Source: Phycisphaerales bacterium (GTDB lineage Bacteria > Planctomycetota > Phycisphaerae > Tepidisphaerales > Tepidisphaeraceae). Taken from it: 64,000 nucleotides of DNA. This document shows positions 56,836 to 64,000 of the stretch, piece after piece (within the stretch, counting starts at the first letter, position 1; the number at the start of each line of letters is the position of its first letter). A program made the position numbers and the translations under genes. The notes beneath the pieces were generated by a model. The model searched no databases and was not told where the DNA came from. It worked only from the letters and a program-made list of their open reading frames with translations. The stretch lies in contig JADLCB010000008.1 of the NCBI GenBank assembly GCA_020847375.1, positions 1 through 64,000 of the forward strand, in the 5' to 3' direction.

Positions 56836-59004
56836 TCAAATTTCGTTTCCCAGCGGGGCTATGCTGATCTCGTCAAAAGTGGCCCAGCCACTATCGCATA
56901 ACAGGGCAATGCCGCCGCTGCGCAGGCTGTGGCCACTGGGTTGCACAGGTATGGCGGCACTAAGACACTGTTGCCCGTTGAGATAGGCCACGAGCTGGTC
57001 ATCGGTTGCAGCGACTTGTAAATCTTGAGGCTGGTTCAATGACCACTGCACCTGATGCACCGCCAGTATGCGATAGCAATGATCATATTGCTGCACCAGT
57101 TGGAGCTGACCAGCCTTGTGGTCGTAAAGTGCAGCCAGATACCGATACAACCCACCATAACGAATACACAGACCAACGCGATCACACAACCGTGTGGTGA
57201 TCCTGGCACTGGCGCGATAGTTGCGCCAATCGCGCCCGCCGGTATGCGCCAAACCAACGCCGCGGTTGGAAACAATGCACGGCGCTTGACCATGGCTACG
57301 GGCAAAGAGCTTGTCATTGCTGGCGATCCATCCAAGCAGCCCATCACGGGAAACTTTCGCAGCCGCTCCGCCGGAGAAATTGACGCTGGGCACACCCGAC
57401 CAATCGATCCAATCAACGGCCACGCTGCCACCTTGGCCGGCAGGGCCTTGAAAATAAAGGCCTAGCTGCGCGATGGGCCAGCCTTGCGTAGCAGGAATGA
57501 CCCAACTGATTTCGTGCTGCTCACCCGCTGGCAGCAGGCGGGCTGCACTTTGGGCATATCCCAAAAGCACCGGCGTGCGCGAAGGCGTGTGCGAGGCTTC
57601 GGCTGGCTGGTAGTAGCGGATGTACAGCCCCGCTTGAATATCCTGGCCATCGACCACCGCCAGTTGGGCACGCACCTGCTGACCACTGTAAAGGGTGGGG
57701 GTCGCTGCCAAGGCGTAGGCCGAGCCTGTGTATTCCAACAGGTCAGGCTGGATAAAAGTGGGTGTTGCAACACGGGTCGGAACATGCCGGGCCAAATGAT
57801 CAAAGCGAATGAGCAGTTGGCCATTCGGATTTTCCACACGGATACGATTCTCACCGGCAAGCTGTTTATCCGGCATGAAGCCATGTCGGGCGCTGGGCTG
57901 GGTGAAATGAAATCGGGCATTGTTCTTGCTTGAAGAGACCGGCGCCCAGCCCATTACCTGTCGGCCAAGACGGCAAATCAGATCAGCCTGCAACAGCGCA
58001 TCGCTGATCGCATGTGTTCCCTCCGCCGTGGGAAGAATGAGGCGATCGGCCAATGGCTCCTGCCAGTCGGGGCCACTGTGAATACCTGCCAGCCCATCTT
58101 TAATACCCATCAGACAGCCCACGTTGCCAGCGTTGCAGTCAGTATCCCAACCAGCCGTGTTGGCGATCATCAGCGCCTTTTGAAAGTCGTTTGGCGCGTG
58201 CGCCCATGCCATTACCATGACGGCATGATTGGGGATCACATGACACCCGCCGCCGTAGCGGTCATAGCCATAGGTTGCTTGAATCTTACCCAGCGTTGCC
58301 CGCCAGTCCTGGCCATGAGCCGCTGCCCAGTTGCGCACATCGTGATAAATCGTGGCGATCAGACTATCGGCTGGTATCACGGACAGACCGATGTCAAAGA
58401 GTCTGTCCATGTTCGACTGAACAAACGCCGCTGACTCCATCGCCGCCAGGGCCTGTGCCGCATAAACCGCCTGACCATCGTGGCTGACACGCCCCGCCTC
58501 CGCGGCCAAATGCGCAGCCAACTGCGGGTCCCCCGGGGCGACCATGGCAAAGCCATCGATAAAAATTTGCGCCCCGATCTGTTCAGCCACCAACTGGCCA
58601 TTGAGCTGCGACGATCCCGATCGCGGCGCCGCAATCCCCTGCATCAAACGCAGCCACGCCGTATGCTCGGTGGAATTGCCCATGCCTCCCCACCAGAGAA
58701 CCGTCTGGTTTTCGATCAGGTAATTCAGCCAGGTGGCACCGATCTGAGCCGATGAAATATCGCGCCCAGCCTGATGGTCTTCGATGGCACGAAGGAACGT
58801 AAAAGTGCCCGACAGATCATCGTCCGGGCATACCAATGGATAATTCAGGCGATCATGGATGTAGTACCAGATTTCGCCGAAGTTCTTTTCAATGTCCGCG
58901 TTGGATCGGCCCTCGATCGGCTTGCCGGTGTAGACGCCGATGGTCTTGCCCAATACACCGGCGTATACCTTTTGTACGTAGTCAGCCGGTTCAGTGCTCT
59001 TCAT
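56836..59004 (-). CDS. ADP-ribosylglycohydrolase family protein with C-terminal beta domain
   Basis: A 722-residue protein. Residues about 1-330 match the ADP-ribosylglycohydrolase family (ADP-ribosyl-acceptor hydrolase/DraG): GVLGKTIGVYTGKPIEGRSNAD, PDDDLSGTFTFLRA with the acidic metal ligands, and NTAGWDTDCNAGNVGCLMGI near residue 290. The C-terminal 380 residues are not in DraG; they look like two beta-sandwich domains (AQLGLYFQGPAGQGGSVAVDWIDWSG; RVGLCIRYGGLYRYLAALYD), the second like a LamG/concanavalin fold. A substrate other than ADP-ribosyl-protein, for instance a nucleoside or glycan, is possible. There is no signal peptide. The gene is convergent with the sugar-active one at 54951. 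Confidence 0.82.
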   Translation of the reverse strand: MKSTEPADYVQKVYAGVLGKTIGVYTGKPIEGRSNADIEKNFGEIWYYIHDRLNYPLVCPDDDLSGTFTFLRAIEDHQAGRDISSAQIGATWLNYLIENQTVLWWGGMGNSTEHTAWLRLMQGIAAPRSGSSQLNGQLVAEQIGAQIFIDGFAMVAPGDPQLAAHLAAEAGRVSHDGQAVYAAQALAAMESAAFVQSNMDRLFDIGLSVIPADSLIATIYHDVRNWAAAHGQDWRATLGKIQATYGYDRYGGGCHVIPNHAVMVMAWAHAPNDFQKALMIANTAGWDTDCNAGNVGCLMGIKDGLAGIHSGPDWQEPLADRLILPTAEGTHAISDALLQADLICRLGRQVMGWAPVSSSKNNARFHFTQPSARHGFMPDKQLAGENRIRVENPNGQLLIRFDHLARHVPTRVATPTFIQPDLLEYTGSAYALAATPTLYSGQQVRAQLAVVDGQDIQAGLYIRYYQPAEASHTPSRTPVLLGYAQSAARLLPAGEQHEISWVIPATQGWPIAQLGLYFQGPAGQGGSVAVDWIDWSGVPSVNFSGGAAAKVSRDGLLGWIASNDKLFARSHGQAPCIVSNRGVGLAHTGGRDWRNYRASARITTRLCDRVGLCIRYGGLYRYLAALYDHKAGQLQLVQQYDHCYRILAVHQVQWSLNQPQDLQVAATDDQLVAYLNGQQCLSAAIPVQPSGHSLRSGGIALLCDSGWATFDEISIAPLGNEI

Positions 59005-59223
59005 GCGATGGCTCCCAGGTTGGTTCGTAAAACGGTGGCATGATAGTCGATACGGGCAATCCGCCCAACACCGTTCATTTCAGCGCCCTGCGACCAACGA
59101 CAGGCCGACGATCGTTGCCGGCTCCGGGCGCGCTCGACGACTGTTTTTCTTTCGATCTCCGCACTTCATCACACCATGCCAATGGCCTGCGCGTCCCACT
59201 TCTTTGGCGCGGGGCAGCACCGC

Positions 59224-62200
59224 TTAATCATCACGCGATGAACCTCGGAGCTTTTGCTGCTTTGACTGACGCGCCCGCAACTGGCGCACGCGCCGATCCG
59301 TGTCTAGAACCGAAACCTCCTGCTCCTTCATCAACTGAGCCGCCACGGCGAGATTCTCCAACGACTTGTCAATATCATCATTTATATATTCATAGTAATC
59401 CGCACGTTGAACATACAGGGCGTAGTCTTTCGGCTCCTTCTCAATCGCCACGTCCAAATCGGCAAGAGCACGATCAAACTGCATCATGTGCGCGTACTCG
59501 CCCGCTCGCAGAGCATATACACGCGCGGAGTTCTCGCCATTCGTGATGGCGTAGGTATACAGGTCGATCGCATCTCGATAATTGCCGAACTCACCCTCCA
59601 ACTGAGCGAGCAACATGGAAAACGAGCCGGTAAATTCAGGTTTAAGCTTGATCATTTCGCGATAATCGGATTCAGCACCTTGCTTATCTCCCAACACCCA
59701 GCGCGCATCGCCTCGTGCCGGCAGAACCTGATCACGACGCGCACCACGCTCCATGAGCCGGCTGGCCATCGCTTCAAGATAGGCCGCTTCCAACACGGAT
59801 AGTTTCCCTTCCTTGTGTGCGATGGTTTTCCACTGCGTCTGGTAGACTGCATATATAGACGCGAAATCCGGCGTAGGGCCTTCCAATTGGTCGCGTTCAA
59901 TCGCCGCAGATCGTTGCAGACCCGTGAGCTTTTGAACATCCCCACCCCGCGCTGCCACGTTGTACGCCAGCATCGCCTGGACTTTATCCTTCTCAGACAG
60001 ATAGCGGCCCAGCTCATAATACGCCGCCGCATTACGGGCAGGATCCTTCGCAGCGGATTCCAGCCACTCCATCACTTTCTTATCCTCTGCGCCTGCTTCA
60101 ACCGCACGTTCAAAGCCGATCAAAGCGGTCGAAGCACGCCGGTTCGCTCTGCTCTGAAGTTTCCCCCACAGCACTTCCGCTTCGTCTGTTTCGCCGGAGC
60201 TTACCAACTGGCGATAGCGTGCGGCCACCTCATCAAGGAATGAATCACGCCAGAAGCCAAACTCGCCCCAGATCAGCGTCCGGTAGATCCAGTACTCGGT
60301 TGTATCATTAGGGTAGTCGCTCCAATCAATCAAAATATCCAGTATCTGCGACCACTCGCCAAAGCGCACCTGCACCAGCACCTGATCCAGGGGCATATAG
60401 GGGTCTGAACCCTGGGCAGAACGCTTGATGGTGGTCATTTGGCTGTACTGCTTGATGCGTGAAAGCGCAAGCTCTACTCTGCGATGCGCATACTTAGGTT
60501 CGCCGTGGCGCAGGCTGTTAGCTTGTGCCCACGCATCGACCGCCAATGCCAAAATCGTGTCTTGTGCCGCATCGGCATAGGATCCTTTGAGCAGTTGAAA
60601 GGTGGCACGCTCCAGCAGCAGATCAGGTGCAGGGTGGAAGTTTTCTATCACATAAGTGTAGCGCGGGATAATCTGATGCCACTTGTGATTCTCCTGGAGC
60701 CGACGAATGCCCAGGTTCTTCATAACCTCCTTTGCGGCATCGTTCTTGCGGCGCGCTTCCGGCCAGTAAGCATTGGTAACCGGCACGTCAAGGTCTTCAT
60801 CCGGCCGGGGCCAAATGCGCCAGGGGATGATTGCAGAGGAGTTCAGGGTTGGATCGTTCGGGTCCAGATCGGCGATGCGCTCCCGGGTCAGCTCAATCAC
60901 CCTGGTACGCAGCGCTGCGTCGGCAGGATTCTGTACATAAGCCGAGACCGCTTGTTCAAGAGGGATGATTGGGCGCGCATCGGCCAGCGGCTGATAAAAC
61001 TCAGCCAGCGCATCCTTAACAGGCTCAGCGAAGTCGCTATATTTTCTGGGTAATTGCCAGGAGAGCTTATGTTCATCCTCCTTGGATGGATACATAAACC
61101 GCTCCAGCATCCATCCATCTCGCGCCAATGACAAGGCCGCATCGATGGATCGGCCGGCGATGCGCTGAATAATTTGATTCGCCAACTCTAACGCTTCTTT
61201 GGCCTCAGCGCTCGGCGGTGCTTTTTGTGCTGCCTTTTTAAGCGCAACGGCGCGCTTCAGGCGTTCTGTAGTACCTATTTTCCCACCGGAGTTTTCAGCT
61301 AGACTCACGCCACGGGCATGCACTTTGAGATAATACGGCGTTATCTGGGCAAGCAGTTGGTCTCGGATTGCAGTTTCGGCAATCGCCCTGGCACGCCCTT
61401 CGGCAGCGCCCAGCAAATAAACCGCTGCATCATACTTAAAGTCTGCTTCATCTTTAGCCAGTTCCGCATCGATATCTTTCAAGTTGCCCTGAACAAATGC
61501 CTGGCCTTGCGCCGTAACTATTTCACCTTTTTTCCCGGCCAGTTTCTTATCAATCTTAACGAACTGCTCATCGACGTACTTGCGCGCCTGTGCCTGATTT
61601 TCATCGTTCGTGGCATTATTGATGCGCCGACGTATATCCTCGACGGCCTGGGCCAGCGCGGCCAGGTCGCTGTCTGCTTTATCCAGCGCCAGTGCATAAC
61701 CTACGGCGGGCTGTAAAGTCCAGATCCGGTCAATCGCGGCCTTATAGTGGGTTGCAGCCTGGGCAAATTGATTTTGCTGCGACAGGATACTGGCAAAGCT
61801 CACATGGGCCGTAGCCAAGGCGTAGGGTGGACTGCCGGGATTGTCGATGATCCGGGTATAAGCCCGAGCGGCCTGCTCCAGTTTTTTGTCCTGCGCGTAC
61901 AGATCGCCAGACGCTTGCAGCAGCGACCAGGCATCGGGATGCGCTGCAAGCGCTTTGTCGATGGCTACGCGCGCATCCGAGGACTGGTTTGCGCGCACTT
62001 GAATAATCGCCAAGGTCGCCGTTGCCAGCGGATGATCGGGGTGCTCCTTGAGTACGACCTCCAACTGACTCTGCGCAGTCTGGACATCACCTCGTATTAT
62101 TCTGGCCCGCGCATCGGCTACCTTCACGTCCGGGTTCTTATAGTGATCCTTCCATAAGAGTTGCACGACAACGGCGGCACGCCCATAGTTGCCTTCGTAT

Positions 62201-62355
62201 ACATATGTTTCAAACTGTTCCAGTCTTTTGCCAATCAGTGCTTCATCGTCCGCTTTCTGGTCAGCCAGCGTCAATGCACCGGACAATAACAGGACGCTGA
62301 CAAACAGCAGCGCACGCCATGGATGGTTGCATGTCATGTGAGATCGTCTCATCAA
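59224..62355 (-). CDS. Large secreted TPR-repeat protein
   Basis: A 1043-residue protein. An N-terminal signal peptide (ALLFVSVLLLSGALTLA, residues 15-31) is followed by a long all-helical region with TPR units, for example EQFETYVYEGNYGRAAVVVQLL, AQSQLEVVLKEHPDHPLATATLAI, DALYAQDKKLEQAARAYTRI and, near the end, YRDAIDLYTYAITNG and FDRALADLDVAIEKEP. The middle, residues about 200-600, has weaker or degenerate repeats and long charged helices. No enzyme domain is visible; a scaffold for a surface or periplasmic complex is the likely role. A second ATG (62337) six codons in is possible. It stands alone. Confidence 0.82.
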   Translation of the reverse strand: MMRRSHMTCNHPWRALLFVSVLLLSGALTLADQKADDEALIGKRLEQFETYVYEGNYGRAAVVVQLLWKDHYKNPDVKVADARARIIRGDVQTAQSQLEVVLKEHPDHPLATATLAIIQVRANQSSDARVAIDKALAAHPDAWSLLQASGDLYAQDKKLEQAARAYTRIIDNPGSPPYALATAHVSFASILSQQNQFAQAATHYKAAIDRIWTLQPAVGYALALDKADSDLAALAQAVEDIRRRINNATNDENQAQARKYVDEQFVKIDKKLAGKKGEIVTAQGQAFVQGNLKDIDAELAKDEADFKYDAAVYLLGAAEGRARAIAETAIRDQLLAQITPYYLKVHARGVSLAENSGGKIGTTERLKRAVALKKAAQKAPPSAEAKEALELANQIIQRIAGRSIDAALSLARDGWMLERFMYPSKEDEHKLSWQLPRKYSDFAEPVKDALAEFYQPLADARPIIPLEQAVSAYVQNPADAALRTRVIELTRERIADLDPNDPTLNSSAIIPWRIWPRPDEDLDVPVTNAYWPEARRKNDAAKEVMKNLGIRRLQENHKWHQIIPRYTYVIENFHPAPDLLLERATFQLLKGSYADAAQDTILALAVDAWAQANSLRHGEPKYAHRRVELALSRIKQYSQMTTIKRSAQGSDPYMPLDQVLVQVRFGEWSQILDILIDWSDYPNDTTEYWIYRTLIWGEFGFWRDSFLDEVAARYRQLVSSGETDEAEVLWGKLQSRANRRASTALIGFERAVEAGAEDKKVMEWLESAAKDPARNAAAYYELGRYLSEKDKVQAMLAYNVAARGGDVQKLTGLQRSAAIERDQLEGPTPDFASIYAVYQTQWKTIAHKEGKLSVLEAAYLEAMASRLMERGARRDQVLPARGDARWVLGDKQGAESDYREMIKLKPEFTGSFSMLLAQLEGEFGNYRDAIDLYTYAITNGENSARVYALRAGEYAHMMQFDRALADLDVAIEKEPKDYALYVQRADYYEYINDDIDKSLENLAVAAQLMKEQEVSVLDTDRRVRQLRARQSKQQKLRGSSRDD

Positions 62356-62821
62356 ATCAGATTAAAACTGCACTATCTGCCTATTGACCCTATCGGCAAG
62401 ACACTCATTTATCTTTGCCTAAACAACGTTGTGCCAAAAGTGCCTCAAACGCGCAGCGCAACCTCGACGTGGAAAGGATGGCGTTGCCCGGAAAGATAAT
62501 CCCCAACCCATCCAAATCCTCCTCACGCACTGCGGGGAAAATTATTTTTTGTCATCATTTGCCCATAAGCACCGTTTAATAGGGTGAACGCGCGATTTTA
62601 CGGAGACTCGTTACCGAAGGCCCATTGCAGGCCCGTGCGTCGCGGCTTGGGGGGGCAGTAAATTGTCGTCAGCTCAAAAACGATTACCCCGAAACACCTG
62701 AAAGACTGTAGCATTGTTGTGGGAATATACTGGGGGGATGGGGACGGCTTATGGTTACATCATTTGACGCAAGCTCAGGGTGTTCCTGAGTGTCTCAGAA
62801 CCTACGCTTACGGGAGCACAT
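62356..62821. other. Intergenic region before the small membrane protein gene
   Basis: A 466-base region between divergent genes. No gene or RNA is recognised. It includes a G-rich stretch near 62650 and 62730. It should hold the promoter for the membrane protein gene and that of the divergent TPR gene. Confidence 0.45.
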
Positions 62822-63136
62822 ATGGAGTCGCCAAAAATTCAAGCAGCGCATTCTGGTATCCGTGACTGGCCGGCCATAAGGGCTGGTACTCGTTTGCGCA
62901 TTATATGGATAATCTTTTTCTTGATCGGCATTCTGGCCATGCTGGAGGGCATTGCCGTTTTTGTGGCCCTTCCATTTTATTTCCCATCCCATGGCATGGC
63001 GGAGCTTTGGATCTACGCAGCAGACGCACTTACCCATTTCTATATCGGAGTGGCAATGGTTCTCTTTGGATTTGTATTGCGGGTGTGCAGCAGCCTGGTC
63101 CTGAGGAATCACATTCGATATGCCCAGGCTCCCTGA
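62822..63136 (+). CDS. Small two-span membrane protein of unknown function
   Basis: A 104-residue protein with two hydrophobic spans (about residues 25-47 and 60-85) and short polar ends. It starts at the ATG at 62822, which has GGGAG five bases before it; the frame is open 14 codons upstream but has no ribosome site. I do not recognise a family. It lies 99 bases before the secreted repeat-protein gene on the same strand. Confidence 0.65.
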   Translation: MESPKIQAAHSGIRDWPAIRAGTRLRIIWIIFFLIGILAMLEGIAVFVALPFYFPSHGMAELWIYAADALTHFYIGVAMVLFGFVLRVCSSLVLRNHIRYAQAP

Positions 63137-63235
63137 AATACCAGCGCCGCCACTTTATTATTGTTAAAACTGGACATTCGACTAAACAACGTGCGTTAAT
63201 CCCACTATCATTGGCTGAAACGAAAGGATTTCACC

Positions 63236-64000
63236 ATGATCAGCCGTTTTACCCTGATGTTGGCCATTTCCAGCAGCCTTGTCGGTATGACTCTTTCTCC
63301 CGCTCTGGCGGGGACACTCGCTTCGACTCAGACCACCCTCAATGACAAAACCACCCTGGCGATTGCCCATGCCCAGGCGGTGGCCGACAAGGGCATTGAA
63401 TATCTGCGCAGCAAGCAGTTGCCCGACGGCGGCTGGCACGGCGAAAAGGAACCCCCCGCCTTCACCGCGCTGGTTCTGCGCGCCCTGGTGGGCGATGCCC
63501 GATTCACGGCGGACACCGATTTCATCAAAAAAGGTTATGATCGTCTGTTGCAATATCAGGTTCCCGAAGGCGGCATTTACCGCGATGCCCTGGCGACCTA
63601 CCAGACCGCCATTTCCATCAACGCCTTGGCTGCTGCGCACAAACCTGAATATCAGCCGAATATCGACAAGGCCGTCGATTATCTCAAAAGTCTGCAATGG
63701 GGCGTGCGCGTTGTCGAAGGGCCTAAGGGTGAAAAAGTGATCGATGCGACCAGCCCTTGGTACGGCGGTTGGGGTTATGGCCGGGGCGGACGGCCTGATT
63801 TATCCAACACGCAGATGGTGGTTGAAGCGCTCAGTGATGCCGGCGTGCCGCAGGATGATCCCGCCTACGCCGCAGCGGTGACATTCGTTTCACGCCTGCA
63901 AAATAATTCTGAAACCAACGATCAACCCTGGGCGGGCAACGATGGCGGATTCATTTACAGCCCCGGCGCTGACAGCCGCGGTGAAAGCGCTGCTGGGGAG
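63236..64000 (+). CDS. Secreted prenyltransferase/squalene-oxidase-repeat protein (N-terminal part; runs off the window)
   Basis: 255 codons are present and the frame is open to the end. Residues 1-25 are a signal peptide (LMLAISSSLVGMTLSPALA). After it come alpha/alpha hairpin repeats with the QLPDGGWHGE, LSNTQMVVEAL and WGGWGYGRGG-type pattern (here PWYGGWGYGRGGRPD) of the prenyltransferase and squalene-oxidase repeat fold. Secreted proteins with this fold are frequent in planctomycetes and are often not cyclases; the QXXDGGW repeat alone does not show catalysis. ATG 63236 follows AAAGGA at the right distance. The start is secure; the end lies outside. Confidence 0.82.
   Translation, partial: MISRFTLMLAISSSLVGMTLSPALAGTLASTQTTLNDKTTLAIAHAQAVADKGIEYLRSKQLPDGGWHGEKEPPAFTALVLRALVGDARFTADTDFIKKGYDRLLQYQVPEGGIYRDALATYQTAISINALAAAHKPEYQPNIDKAVDYLKSLQWGVRVVEGPKGEKVIDATSPWYGGWGYGRGGRPDLSNTQMVVEALSDAGVPQDDPAYAAAVTFVSRLQNNSETNDQPWAGNDGGFIYSPGADSRGESAAGE

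Overview
The window looks like a chromosomal segment of a planctomycete, probably of the class Phycisphaerae or a close relative. The main pointers are a secreted protein whose N-terminus carries the ESRRLLSG-type motif typical of planctomycete exported proteins (28139-29668), LPS-type heptosyltransferase and prepilin peptidase genes (so a Gram-negative type envelope), secreted calcium-binding-repeat and TPR proteins, and many single genes on alternating strands with few long operons. Coding density is high, base composition is moderately GC-rich, and nearly everything is housekeeping. No integrase, phage gene, CRISPR array, transposase or rRNA was found.

Layout. 1-10.6 kb: start of zwf, a GT1 glycosyltransferase, topA, a small kinase, msrB, a rhodanese, and a minus-strand group of a heptosyltransferase, a LapA-like protein, prepilin peptidase and aroK. 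10.9-18.7 kb: a CPA2 antiporter fused to USP domains, proA, a UbiA prenyltransferase, a membrane glycosyltransferase and a cyclodeaminase-like gene. 18.7-28.1 kb: minus-strand rpoB-rpoC with a clear terminator; rpoC has an in-frame TAG at codon 344, in the most conserved part of the protein. 28.1-36.4 kb: an exported VCBS protein, the nfnAB pair, pyk, a GbsR/MarR-type regulator under a perfect 26-bp palindrome, and pgk. 36.8-47.4 kb: a proton-pumping pyrophosphatase, a coaB-type gene, a lipoprotein, a candidate parS centromere site, leuB, ruvB, and a ctaA-ctaB-ABC ATPase operon. 47.4-54.6 kb: a group of uncharacterised genes ending in an RDD membrane protein, dgkA, tRNA-Leu(UAA), an Ldh-family dehydrogenase, a TPR gene flanked by long direct repeats, and tRNA-Ser(CGA). 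54.9-64 kb: a putative sugar-active protein and an ADP-ribosylglycohydrolase facing each other, a 1043-residue TPR lipoprotein or secreted protein, a small membrane protein and the start of a secreted prenyltransferase-repeat protein.

The metabolic genes fit an organism that runs lower glycolysis (pgk, pyk) and the oxidative pentose phosphate route (zwf), makes haem A for an aa3-type oxidase, and recovers energy from pyrophosphate (hppA) and from NADH/ferredoxin (nfnAB).

The most unusual items are: (1) a family of three 143-bp fold-back elements (35000-35142, 47383-47525, 56662-56804), with CAGGGC ends and about 10-bp target duplications, which look like a non-autonomous mobile element (MITE); (2) the amber codon inside rpoC; (3) a perfect parS-like palindrome at 41807-41826; (4) a TPR gene with 114-bp internal repeats lying between two roughly 180-200 bp direct repeats next to tRNA-Ser.
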